From Pampus argenteus (Eukaryota > Chordata > Actinopteri > Scombriformes > Stromateidae): a DNA stretch of 64,000 bases. Below the pieces are notes generated by a model. The model was not told the DNA's origin and searched no databases. It saw only the letters and a list, made by a program, of their open reading frames with translations. Positions 23,398 through 35,900 of the stretch are shown in pieces. Within the stretch, counting starts at the first letter, position 1, and every line of letters begins with the position of its first letter. The position numbers were made by a program, and so were the translations under genes. The stretch spans positions 22,714,501 to 22,778,500 of the forward strand of contig CM072864.1 in the NCBI GenBank assembly GCA_036937835.1, read 5' to 3'.

Positions 23398-25945
23398 TTA
23401 CTTCTTGATGGCAAACATGGTTTTGATTGAAAATATTGCTCCTTGTTTAAGAAAAACTGTAGTTGTCAGTTTTGGCCTTCTCTCGCCGAGAGAAAGCTAT
23501 TTTTACAAATGTTACAATAAAAGCTGCAGGAAGCTCTCAGAAGTGAGTTTTTTGCTCTTAATCATTAGCAATAAGTTACTTGTTGATGGCAAACATAGTT
23601 TTGATTGAAAATATTGCTCCTTGTTTAAGAAAAAACTGTAGTTGTCAGTTTTGGCCTGAGAGAAAGCTATTTTTACAAATGTTACAGTAAAAGCTGCAGG
23701 AAGCTCTCAGAAGTGAGTTTTTGGTCCTAATCATTAGAAATCAGTTACTTGTTGATGGCAAACATGGTTTTGATTGAAAATATTGCTCCTTGTTTAAGAA
23801 AAACTGTAGTTGTCAGTTTTGGCCTAAGACAAAGCTATTTTTACCAATGTTACAGTAAAAGCTGCAGGAAGCTCTCAGAAGTGAGTTTTTTTGGTCCTAA
23901 TTATTAGAAATCAGTTACTTGTTGATGGCAAACATGGTTTTGATTGAAAATATTGCTCCTTGTTTAAGATAACTGTAGTTGTCAGTTTTGGCCTGAGAGA
24001 AAGCTATTTTTACAAATGTTACAGTAAAAGCTGCAGGAAGCTCTCAGAAGTGAGTTTTTTGGTCCTAATCATTAGAAATCAGTTACTTGTTGATGGCAAA
24101 CATGGTTTTGATTGAAAATATTGCTCCTTGTTTAAGAAAAACTGTAGTTATCAGTTTTGGCCTGAGACAAAGCTATTTTTACAAATGTTACAGTAAAAGC
24201 TACAGGAAGCTCTCAGAAGTGAGTTTTTTGGTCCTAATCATTAGAAATCAGTTACTTGTTGATGGCAAACATGGTTTTGATTGAAAATATTGCTCCTTGT
24301 TTAAGAAAAACTCTAGTTGTCAGTTTTGGCCTGAGAGAAAGCTATTTTTACAAATGTTACAGTAAAAGCTGCAGGAAGCTCTCAGAAGTGAGTTTTTTGG
24401 TCCTAATCATTAGAAATCAGTTACTTGTTGATGGCAAACATGGTTTTGATTGAAAATATTGCTCCTTGTTTAAGAAACACTGTAGTTGTCAGTTTTGGCC
24501 TGAGAGAGCTATTTTTACAAATGTTACAGTAAAAGCTGCAGGAAGCTCTCAGAAGTGAGTTTTTTGGTCCTAATCATTAGAAATCAGTTACTTGTTGATG
24601 GCAAACATGGTTTTGATTGAAAATATTGCTCCTTGTTTAAGAAAAACTGTAGTTGTCAGTTTTGGCCTGAGAGAAAGCTATTTTTACAAATGTTACAGTA
24701 AAAGCTGCAGGAAGCTCTCAGAAGTGAGTTTTTTGGTCCTAATCATTAGAAATCAGTTACTTGTTGATGGCAAACATGGTTTTGATTGAAAATATTGCTC
24801 CTTGTTTAAGAAAAAACTGTAGTTGTCAGTTTTGGCCTGAGAGAAAGCTTTTTTTTTACAAATGTTACAGTAAAAGCTGCAGGAAGCTCTCAGAAGTGAG
24901 TTTTTTTGGTCCTAATTATTAGAAATCAGTTACTTGTTGATGGCAAACATGGTTTTGATTGAAAATATTGCTCCTTGTTTAAGATAACTGTAGTTGTCAG
25001 TTTTGGCCTGAGAAAAGCTATTTTTACAAATGTTACAGTAAAAGCTGCAGGAAGCTCTCAGAAGTGAGTTTTTTGGTCCTAATCATTAGAAATCAGTTAC
25101 TTGTTGATGGCAAACATGGTTTTGATTGAAAATATTGCTCCTTGTTTGAGAAAAACTGTAGTTGTCAGTTTTGGCCTTCTCTCGCCGAGAGAAAGCTATT
25201 TTTACAAATGTTACAGTAAAAGCTGCAGGAAGCTCTCAGAATTGAGTTTTTTGGTCCTAATCATTAGAAATCAGTTACTTGTTGATGGCAAACATGGTTT
25301 TGATTGAAAATATTGCTCCTTGTTTAACTGTAGTTGTCAGTTTTGGCCTGAGACAAAGCTATTTTTACAAATGTTACAGTAAAAGCTGCAGGAAGCTCTC
25401 AGAAGTGAGTTTTTTGGTCCTAATCATTAGAAATCAGTTACTTGTTGATGGCAAACATGGTTTTGATTGAAAATATTGCTCCTTGTTTAAGAAAAAACTG
25501 TAGTTGTCAGTTTTGGCCTGAGAGAAAGCTATTTTTACAAATGTTACAGTAAAACCTGCAGGAAGCTCTCAGAAGTGAGTTTTTTGGTCCTAATCATTAG
25601 AAATCAGTTACTTGTTGATGGCTAACATGGTTTTGATTGAAAATATTGCTCCTTGTTTAAGAAAAACTGTAGTTGTCAGTTTTGGCCTGAGAGAAAGCTA
25701 TTTTTACAAATGTTACAGTAAAAGCTGCAGGAAGCTCTCAGAAGTGAGTTTTTTGGTCCTAATCATTAGAAATCAGTTACTTGTTGATGGCAAACATGGT
25801 TTTGATTGAAAATATTGCTCCTTGTTTAAGAAAAACTGTAGTTGTCAGTTTTGGCCTGAGACAAAGCTATTTTTACAAATGTTACAGTAAAAGCTACAGG
25901 AAGCTCTCAGAAGTGAGTTTTTTGGTCCTAATCATTAGAAATCAG
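23398..25945 (+). repeat. 15-monomer HOR, copy 1 (2,548 bp)
   Basis: Starts with a 178-bp monomer carrying TTGCTCTTAATC and CATAGTTTTG. Mostly 169-bp monomers follow. Ordered landmarks are CCTAAGACAAAGC (23,824), AAGATAACTG (about 23,967), a CCTGAGACAAAGC monomer with CTACAGG, AAGAAACACTG, an expanded T-run (about 24,849), a second AAGATAACTG (about 24,983), a hairpin monomer (25,105-25,300) and TGTTTAACTG (25,321). Confidence 0.88.
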
Positions 25946-28493
25946 TTACTTGTTGATGGCAAACATGGTTTTGATTGAAAATATTGCTCCTTGTTTAAGA
26001 AAAACTGTAGTTGTCAGTTTTGGCCTTCTCTCGCCGAGAGAAAGCTATTTTTACAAATGTTACAATAAAAGCTGCAGGAAGCTCTCAGAAGTGAGTTTTT
26101 TGCTCTTAATCCTTAGCAATAAGTTACTTGTTGATGGCAAACATAGTTTTGATTGAAAATATTGCTCCTTGTTTAAGAAAAAACTGTAGTTGTCAGTTTT
26201 GGCCTGAGAGAAAGCTATTTTTACAAATGTTACAGTAAAAGCTGCAGGAAGCTCTCAGAAGTGAGTTTTTGGTCCTAATCATTAGAAATCAGTTACTTGT
26301 TGATGGCAAACATGGTTTTGATTGAAAATATTGCTCCTTGTTTAAGAAAAACTGTAGTTGTCAGTTTTGGCCTAAGACAAAGCTATTTTTACCAATGTTA
26401 CAGTAAAAGCTGCAGGAAGCTCTCAGAAGTGAGTTTTTTTGGTCCTAATTATTAGAAATCAGTTACTTGTTGATGGCAAACATGGTTTTGATTGAAAATA
26501 TTGCTCCTTGTTTAAGATAACTGTAGTTGTCAGTTTTGGCCTGAGAGAAAGCTATTTTTACAAATGTTACAGTAAAAGCTGCAGGAAGCTCTCAGAAGTG
26601 AGTTTTTTGGTCCTAATCATTAGAAATCAGTTACTTGTTGATGGCAAACATGGTTTTGATTGAAAATATTGCTCCTTGTTTAAGAAAAACTGTAGTTATC
26701 AGTTTTGGCCTGAGACAAAGCTATTTTTACAAATGTTACAGTAAAAGCTACAGGAAGCTCTCAGAAGTGAGTTTTTTGGTCCTAATCATTAGAAATCAGT
26801 TACTTGTTGATGGCAAACATGGTTTTGATTGAAAATATTGCTCCTTGTTTAAGAAAAACTGTAGTTGTCAGTTTTGGCCTGAGAGAAAGCTATTTTTACA
26901 AATGTTACAGTAAAAGCTGCAGGAAGCTCTCAGAAGTGAGTTTTTTGGTCCTAATCATTAGAAATCAGTTACTTGTTGATGGCAAACATGGTTTTGATTG
27001 AAAATATTGCTCCTTGTTTAAGAAACACTGTAGTTGTCAGTTTTGGCCTGAGAGAGCTATTTTTACAAATGTTACAGTAAAAGCTGCAGGAAGCTCTCAG
27101 AAGTGAGTTTTTTGGTCCTAATCATTAGAAATCAGTTACTTGTTGATGGCAAACATGTTTTTGATTGAAAATATTGCTCCTTGTTTAAGAAAAACTGTAG
27201 TTGTCAGTTTTGGCCTCAGAGAAAGCTATTTTTACAAATGTTACAGTAAAAGCTGCAGGAAGCTCTCAGAAGTGAGTTTTTTGGTCCTAATCATTAGAAA
27301 TCAGTTACTTGTTGATGGCAAACATGGTTTTGATTGAAAATATTGCTCCTTGTTTAAGAAAAAACTGTAGTTGTCAGTTTTGGCCTGAGAGAAAGCTTTT
27401 TTTTACAAATGTTACAGTAAAAGCTGCAGGAAGCTCTCAGAAGTGAGTTTTTTTGGTCCTAATTATTAGAAATCAGTTACTTGTTGATGGCAAACATGGT
27501 TTTGATTGAAAATATTGCTCCTTGTTTAAGATAACTGTAGTTGTCAGTTTTGGCCTGAGAGAAAGCTATTTTTACAAATGTTACAGTAAAAGCTGCAGGA
27601 AGCTCTCAGAAGTGAGTTTTTTGGTCCTAATCATTAGAAATCAGTTACTTGTTGATGGCAAACATGGTTTTGATTGAAAATATTGCTCCTTGTTTGAGAA
27701 AAACTGTAGTTGTCAGTTTTGGCCTTCTCTCGCCGAGAGAAAGCTATTTTTACAAATGTTACAGTAAAAGCTGCAGGAAGCTCTCAGAATTGAGTTTTTT
27801 GGTCCTAATCATTAGAAATCAGTTACTTGTTGATGGCAAACATGGTTTTGATTGAAAATATTGCTCCTTGTTTAACTGTAGTTGTCAGTTTTGGCCTGAG
27901 ACAAAGCTATTTTTACAAATGTTACAGTAAAAGCTGCAGGAAGCTCTCAGAAGTGAGTTTTTTGGTCCTAATCATTAGAAATCAGTTACTTGTTGATGGC
28001 AAACATGGTTTTGATTGAAAATATTGCTCCTTGTTTAAGAAAAAACTGTAGTTGTCAGTTTTGGCCTGAGAGAAAGCTATTTTTACAAATGTTACAGTAA
28101 AACCTGCAGGAAGCTCTCAGAAGTGAGTTTTTTGGTCCTAATCATTAGAAATCAGTTACTTGTTGATGGCTTACATGGTTTTGATTGAAAATATTGCTCC
28201 TTGTTTAAGAAAAACTGTAGTTGTCAGTTTTGGCCTGAGAGAAAGCTATTTTTACAAATGTTACAGTAAAAGCTGCAGGAAGCTCTCAGAAGTGAGTTTT
28301 TTGGTCCTAATCATTAGAAATCAGTTACTTGTTGATGGCAAACATGGTTTTGATTGAAAATATTGCTCCTTGTTTAAGAAAAACTGTAGTTGTCAGTTTT
28401 GGCCTGAGACAAAGCTATTTTTACAAATGTTACAGTAAAAGCTACAGGAAGCTCTCAGAAGTGAGTTTTTTGGTCCTAATCATTAGAAATCAG
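25946..28493 (+). repeat. 15-monomer HOR, copy 2 (2,548 bp)
   Basis: Repeats copy 1 monomer by monomer at an offset of 2,548 bp with only scattered substitutions, for example GGCTTACATGG near 28,169, CATGTTTTTG near 27,156, and the T-run one base shorter near 27,396. Confidence 0.88.
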
Positions 28494-31400
28494 TTACTTG
28501 TTGATGGCAAACATGGTTTTGATTGAAAATATTGCTTCTTGTTTAAGAAAAACTGTAGTTGTCAGTTTTGGCCTGAGAGAAAGCTATTTTTACAAATGTT
28601 ACAGTAAAAGCTGCAGGAAGCTCTCAGAAGTGAGTTTTTTGGTCCTAATCATTAGAAATCAGTTACCTGTTGATGGCAAACATGGTTTTGATTGAAAATA
28701 TTGCTCCTTGTTTAAGAAAAACTGTAGTTGTCAGTTTTGGCCTGAGAGAAAGCTATTCTTACAAATGTTACAGTAAAAGCTGCAGGAAGCTCTCAGAAGT
28801 GAGTTTTTTGGTCCTAATCATTAGAAATCAGTTACTTGTTGATGGCAAACATGGTTTTGATTGAAAATATTGCTCCTTGTTTAAGAAAAACTGTAGTTGT
28901 CAGTTTTGGCCTCAGAGAAAGCTATTTTTTACAAATGTTACAGTAAAAGCTGCAGGAAGCTCTCAGAAGTGAGTTTTTTGGTCCTAATCATTAGAAATCA
29001 GTTACTTGTTGATGGCAAACATGGTTTTGATTGAAAATATTGCTCCTTGTTTAAGAAAAACTGTAGTTGTCAGTTTTGGCCTGAGAGAAAGCTATTTTTA
29101 CAAATGTTACAGTAAAAGCTGCAGGAAGCTCTCAGAAGTGAGTTTTTTGGTCCTAATCATTAGAAATCAGTTACTTGTTGATGGCAAACATGGTTTTGAT
29201 TGAAAATATTGCTCCTTGTTTAAGAAAAACTGTAGTTGTCAGTTTTGGCCTGAGAGAAAGCTATTTTTACAAATGTTACAGTAAGAGCTGCAGGAAGCTC
29301 TCAGAAGTGAGTTTTTTGGTCCTAATCATTAGAAATCAGTTACTTGTTGATGGCAAACATGGTTTTGATTGAAAATATTGCTCCTTGTTTAAGAAAAACT
29401 GTAGTTGTCAGTTTTGGCCTGAGAGAAAGCTATTTTTACGAATGTTACAGTAAAAGCTGCAGGAAGCTCTCAGAAGTGAGTTTTTTGGTCCTAATCATTA
29501 GAAATCAGTTACTTGTTGATGGCAAACATGGTTTTGATTGAAAATATTGCTCCTTGTTTAAGAAAAACTGTAGTTGTCAGTTTTGGCCTCAGAGAAAGCA
29601 ATTTTTACAAATGTTACAGTAAAAGCTGCAGGAAGCTCTCAGAAGTGAGTTTTTTGGTCCTAATCATTAGAAATCAGTTACTTGTTGATGGCAAACATGG
29701 TTTTGATTGAAAATATTGCTCCTTGTTTAAGAAAAAACTGTAGTTGTCAGTTTTGGCCTGAGAGAAAGCTATTTTTACAAATGTTACAGTAAAACCTGCA
29801 GGAAGCTCTCAGAAGTGAGTTTTTTGGTCCTAATCATTAGAAATCAGTTACTTGTTGATGGCAAACATGGTTTTGATTGAAAATATTGCTCCTTGTTTAA
29901 GAAAAACTGTAGTTGTCAGTTTTGGCCTGAGAGAAAGCTATTTTTACAAATGTTACAGTAAAAGCTGCAGGAAGCTCTCAGAAGTGAGTTTTTTGGTCCT
30001 AATCATTAGAAATCAGTTACTTGTTGATGGCAAACATGGTTTTGATTGAAAATATTGCTCCTTGTTTAAGAAAAACTGTAGTTGTCAGTTTTGGCCTGAG
30101 AGAAAGCTATTTTTACAAATGTTACAGTAAAAGCTGCAGGAAGCTCTCAGAAGTGAGTTTTTTGGTCCTAATCATTAGAAATCAGTAACTTGTTGATGGC
30201 AAACATGGTTTTGATTGAAAATATTGCTCCTTGTTTAAGAAAAACTGTAGTTGTCAGTTTTGGCCTTCTCTCGCAGAGAGAAAGCTATTTTTTACAAATG
30301 TTACAGTAAAAGCTCCAGGAAGCTCTCAGAAGTGAGTTTTTTGGTTCTAATCATTAGAAATCAGTTACTTGTTGATGGCAAACATGGTTTTGATTGAAAA
30401 AATATTGCTCCTTGTTTAAGAAAAACTGTAGTTGTCAGTTTTGGCCTGAGAGAAAGCTATTTTTACAAATGTTACAGTAAAAGCTGCAGGAAGCTCTCAG
30501 AAGTGAGTTTTTTGGTCCTAATCATTAGAAATCAGTTACTTGTTGATGGCAAACATGGTTTTGATTGAAAATATTGCTCCTTGTTTAAGAAAAACTGTAG
30601 TTGTCAGTTTTGGCCTGAGAGAAAGCTATTTTTACAAATGTTACAGTAAAAGCTGCAGGAAGCTCTCAGAAGTGAGTTTTTTGGTCCTAATCATTAGAAA
30701 TCAGTTACTTGTTGATGGCAAACATGGTTTTGATTGAAAATATTGCTCCTTGTTTAAGAAAAACTGTAGTTGTCAGTTTTGGCCTGAGAGAAAGCTATTT
30801 TTACAAATGTTACAGTAAAAGCTGCAGGAAGCTCTCAGAAGTGAGTTTTTTGGTCCTATTCATTAGAAATCAGTTACTTGTTGATGGCAAACATGGTTTT
30901 GATTGAAAATATTGCTCCTTGTTTAAGAAAAACTGTAGTTGTCAGTTTTGGCCTGAGAGAAAGCTATTTTTACAAATGTTACAGTAAAAGCTGCAGGAAG
31001 CTCTCAGAAGTGAGTTTTTTGGTCCTAATCATTAGAAATCAGTTACTTGTTGATGGCAAACATGGTTTTGATTGAAAATATTGCTCCTTGTTTAAGAAAA
31101 ACTGTAGTTGTCAGTTTTGGCCTGAGAGAAAGCTATTTTTACAAATGTTACAGTAAAAGCTGCAGGAAGCTCTCAGAAGTGAGTTTTTTGGTCCTAATCA
31201 TTAGAAATCAGTTACTTGTTGATGGCAAACATGGTTTTGATTGAAAATATTGCTCCTTGTTTAAGAAAAACTGTAGTTGTCAGTTTTGGCCTGAGAGAAA
31301 GCTATTTTTACAAATGTTACAGTAAAAGCTGCAGGAAGCTCTCAGAAGTGAGTTTTTTGGTCCTAATCATTAGAAATCAGTTACTTGTTGATGGCAAACA

Positions 31401-32914
31401 TGGTTTTGATTGAAAATATTGCTCCTTGTTTAAGAAAAACTGTAGTTGTCAGTTTTGGCCTCAGAGAAAGCAATTTTTACAAATGTTACAGTAAAAGCTG
31501 CAGGAAGCTCTCAGAAGTGAGTTTTTTGGTCCTAATCATTAGAAATCAGTTACTTGTTGATGGCAAACATGGTTTTGATTGAAAATATTGCTCCTTGTTT
31601 AAGAAAAAACTGTAGTTGTCAGTTTTGGCCTGAGAGAAAGCTATTTTTACAAATGTTACAGTAAAACCTGCAGGAAGCTCTCAGAAGTGAGTTTTTTGGT
31701 CCTAATCATTAGAAATCAGTTACTTGTTGATGGCAAACATGGTTTTGATTGAAAATATTGCTCCTTGTTTAAGAAAAACTGTAGTTGTCAGTTTTGGCCT
31801 GAGAGAAAGCTATTTTTACAAATGTTACAGTAAAAGCTGCAGGAAGCTCTCAGAAGTGAGTTTTTTGGTCCTAATCATTAGAAATCAGTTACTTGTTGAT
31901 GGCAAACATGTTTTTGATTGAAAATATTGCTCCTTGTTTAAGAAAAACTGTAGTTGTCAGTTTTGGCCTGAGAGAAAGCTATTTTTACAAATGTTACAGT
32001 AAAAGCTGCAGGAAGCTCTCAGAAGTGAGTTTTTTGGTCCTAATCATTAGAAATCAGTAACTTGTTGATGGCAAACATGGTTTTGATTGAAAATATTGCT
32101 CCTTGTTTAAGAAAAACTGTAGTTGTCAGTTTTGGCCTTCTCTCGCAGAGAGAAAGCTATTTTTTACAAATGTTACAGTAAAAGCTCCAGGAAGCTCTCA
32201 GAAGTGAGTTTTTTGGTTCTAATCATTAGAAATCAGTTACTTGTTGATGGCAAACATGGTTTTGATTGAAAAAATATTGCTCCTTGTTTAAGAAAAACTG
32301 TAGTTGTCAGTTTTGGCCTGAGAGAAAGCTATTTTTACAAATGTTACAGTAAAAGCTGCAGGAAGCTCTCAGAAGTGAGTTTTTTGGTCCTAATCATTAG
32401 AAATCAGTTACTTGTTGATGGCAAACATGGTTTTGATTGAAAATATTGCTCCTTGTTTAAGAAAAACTGTAGTTGTCAGTTTTGGCCTGAGAGAAAGCTA
32501 TTTTTACAAATGTTACAGTAAAACCTGCAGGAAGCTCTCAGAAGTGAGTTTTTTGGTCCTAATCATTAGAAATCAGTTACTTGTTGATGGCTAACATGGT
32601 TTTGATTGAAAATATTGCTCCTTGTTTAAGAAAAACTGTAGTTGTCAGTTTTGGCCTGAGAGAAAGCTATTTTTACAAATGTTACAGTAAAAGCTGCAGG
32701 AAGCTCTCAGAAGTGAGTTTTTTGGTCCTAATCATTAGAAATCAGTTACTTGTTGATGGCAAACATGGTTTTGATTGAAAATATTGCTCCTTGTTTAAGA
32801 AAAACTGTAGTTGTCAGTTTTGGCCTGAGACAAAGCTATTTTTACAAATGTTACAGTAAAAGCTACAGGAAGCTCTCAGAAGTGAGTTTTTTGGTCCTAA
32901 TCATTAGAAATCAG
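28494..32914 (+). repeat. 26-monomer composite HOR, copy 1 (4,421 bp)
   Basis: Ordered landmarks: TTGCTTCTTG (28,530), CAGTTACCTG (28,670), TATTCTTAC (28,755), GTAAGAGC (29,281), TTTACGAATG, the CCTCAGAGAAAGCAATT monomer (29,588), CAGTAACTTG (30,183), the TCGCAGAG long monomer (about 30,268), GATTGAAAAAATATT (30,392) and CCTATTCATT (30,855). The CAGTAACTTG to GATTGAAAAAATATT cassette recurs after 1,872 bp, so the unit is an 11-mer plus a 15-mer. Confidence 0.87.
31043..31211 (+). repeat. Representative 169-bp monomer
   Basis: Reference monomer, taken from TTACTTGTTG to the base before the next copy. It has 58 G+C in 169 bases and no CpG. It contains five short dyads: AAAACTG/CAGTTTT with a 7-nt loop (31,098-31,118), TTACAGTAA (31,148-31,156), CTGCAG (31,160-31,165), CTCA-GAAG-TGAG (31,172-31,183) and CTAATCATTAG (31,194-31,204). 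A T-run (TTTTTT) lies between the last two. The boundary is arbitrary, since a tandem repeat has no natural start. Confidence 0.95.
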
Positions 32915-35900
32915 TTACTTGTTGATGGCAAACATGGTTTTGATTGAAAATATTGCTTCTTGTTTAAGAAAAACTGTAGTTGTCAGTTTTGGCCTGAGAG
33001 AAAGCTATTTTTACAAATGTTACAGTAAAAGCTGCAGGAAGCTCTCAGAAGTGAGTTTTTTGGTCCTAATCATTAGAAATCAGTTACCTGTTGATGGCAA
33101 ACATGGTTTTGATTGAAAATATTGCTCCTTGTTTAAGAAAAACTGTAGTTGTCAGTTTTGGCCTGAGAGAAAGCTATTCTTACAAATGTTACAGTAAAAG
33201 CTGCAGGAAGCTCTCAGAAGTGAGTTTTTTGGTCCTAATCATTAGAAATCAGTTACTTGTTGATGGCAAACATGGTTTTGATTGAAAATATTGCTCCTTG
33301 TTTAAGAAAAACTGTAGTTGTCAGTTTTGGCCTCAGAGAAAGCTATTTTTTACAAATGTTACAGTAAAAGCTGCAGGAAGCTCTCAGAAGTGAGTTTTTT
33401 GGTCCTAATCATTAGAAATCAGTTACTTGTTGATGGCAAACATGGTTTTGATTGAAAATATTGCTCCTTGTTTAAGAAAAACTGTAGTTGTCAGTTTTGG
33501 CCTGAGAGAAAGCTATTTTTACAAATGTTACAGTAAAAGCTGCAGGAAGCTCTCAGAAGTGAGTTTTTTGGTCCTAATCATTAGAAATCAGTTACTTGTT
33601 GATGGCAAACATGGTTTTGATTGAAAATATTGCTCCTTGTTTAAGAAAAACTGTAGTTGTCAGTTTTGGCCTGAGAGAAAGCTATTTTTACAAATGTTAC
33701 AGTAAGAGCTGCAGGAAGCTCTCAGAAGTGAGTTTTTTGGTCCTAATCATTAGAAATCAGTTACTTGTTGATGGCAAACATGGTTTTGATTGAAAATATT
33801 GCTCCTTGTTTAAGAAAAACTGTAGTTGTCAGTTTTGGCCTGAGAGAAAGCTATTTTTACGAATGTTACAGTAAAAGCTGCAGGAAGCTCTCAGAAGTGA
33901 GTTTTTTGGTCCTAATCATTAGAAATCAGTTACTTGTTGATGGCAAACATGGTTTTGATTGAAAATATTGCTCCTTGTTTAAGAAAAACTGTAGTTGTCA
34001 GTTTTGGCCTCAGAGAAAGCTATTTTTACAAATGTTACAGTAAAAGCTGCAGGAAGCTCTCAGAAGTGAGTTTTTTGGTCCTAATCATTAGAAATCAGTT
34101 ACTTGTTGATGGCAAACATGGTTTTGATTGAAAATATTGCTCCTTGTTTAAGAAAAAACTGTAGTTGTCAGTTTTGGCCTGAGAGAAAGCTATTTTTACA
34201 AATGTTACAGTAAAACCTGCAGGAAGCTCTCAGAAGTGAGTTTTTTGGTCCTAATCATTAGAAATCAGTTACTTGTTGATGGCAAACATGGTTTTGATTG
34301 AAAATATTGCTCCTTGTTTAAGAAAAACTGTAGTTGTCAGTTTTGGCCTGAGAGAAAGCTATTTTTACAAATGTTACAGTAAAAGCTGCAGGAAGCTCTC
34401 AGAAGTGAGTTTTTTGGTCCTAATCATTAGAAATCAGTTACTTGTTGATGGCAAACATGGTTTTGATTGAAAATATTGCTCCTTGTTTAAGAAAAACTGT
34501 AGTTGTCAGTTTTGGCCTGAGAGAAAGCTATTTTTACAAATGTTACAGTAAAAGCTGCAGGAAGCTCTCAGAAGTGAGTTTTTTGGTCCTAATCATTAGA
34601 AATCAGTAACTTGTTGATGGCAAACATGGTTTTGATTGAAAATATTGCTCCTTGTTTAAGAAAAACTGTAGTTGTCAGTTTTGGCCTTCTCTCGCAGAGA
34701 GAAAGCTATTTTTTACAAATGTTACAGTAAAAGCTCCAGGAAGCTCTCAGAAGTGAGTTTTTTGGTTCTAATCATTAGAAATCAGTTACTTGTTGATGGC
34801 AAACATGGTTTTGATTGAAAAAATATTGCTCCTTGTTTAAGAAAAACTGTAGTTGTCAGTTTTGGCCTGAGAGAAAGCTATTTTTACAAATGTTACAGTA
34901 AAAGCTGCAGGAAGCTCTCAGAAGTGAGTTTTTTGGTCCTAATCATTAGAAATCAGTTACTTGTTGATGGCAAACATGGTTTTGATTGAAAATATTGCTC
35001 CTTGTTTAAGAAAAACTGTAGTTGTCAGTTTTGGCCTGAGAGAAAGCTATTTTTACAAATGTTACAGTAAAAGCTGCAGGAAGCTCTCAGAAGTGAGTTT
35101 TTTGGTCCTAATCATTAGAAATCAGTTACTTGTTGATGGCAAACATGGTTTTGATTGAAAATATTGCTCCTTGTTTAAGAAAAACTGTAGTTGTCAGTTT
35201 TGGCCTGAGAGAAAGCTATTTTTACAAATGTTACAGTAAAAGCTGCAGGAAGCTCTCAGAAGTGAGTTTTTTGGTCCTATTCATTAGAAATCAGTTACTT
35301 GTTGATGGCAAACATGGTTTTGATTGAAAATATTGCTCCTTGTTTAAGAAAAACTGTAGTTGTCAGTTTTGGCCTGAGAGAAAGCTATTTTTACAAATGT
35401 TACAGTAAAAGCTGCAGGAAGCTCTCAGAAGTGAGTTTTTTGGTCCTAATCATTAGAAATCAGTTACTTGTTGATGGCAAACATGGTTTTGATTGAAAAT
35501 ATTGCTCCTTGTTTAAGAAAATCTGTAGTTGTCAGTTTTGGCCTGAGAGAAAGCTATTTTTACAAATGTTACAGTAAAAGCTGCAGGAAGCTCTCAGAAG
35601 TGAGTTTTTTGGTCCTAATCATTAGAAATCAGTTACTTGTTGATGGCAAACATGGTTTTGATTGAAAATATTGCTCCTTGTTTAAGAAAAACTGTAGTTG
35701 TCAGTTTTGGCCTGAGAGAAAGCTATTTTTACAAATGTTACAGTAAAAGCTGCAGGAAGCTCTCAGAAGTGAGTTTTTTGGTCCTAATCATTAGAAATCA
35801 GTTACTTGTTGATGGCAAACATGGTTTTGATTGAAAATATTGCTCCTTGTTTAAGAAAAACTGTAGTTGTCAGTTTTGGCCTCAGAGAAAGCAATTTTTA

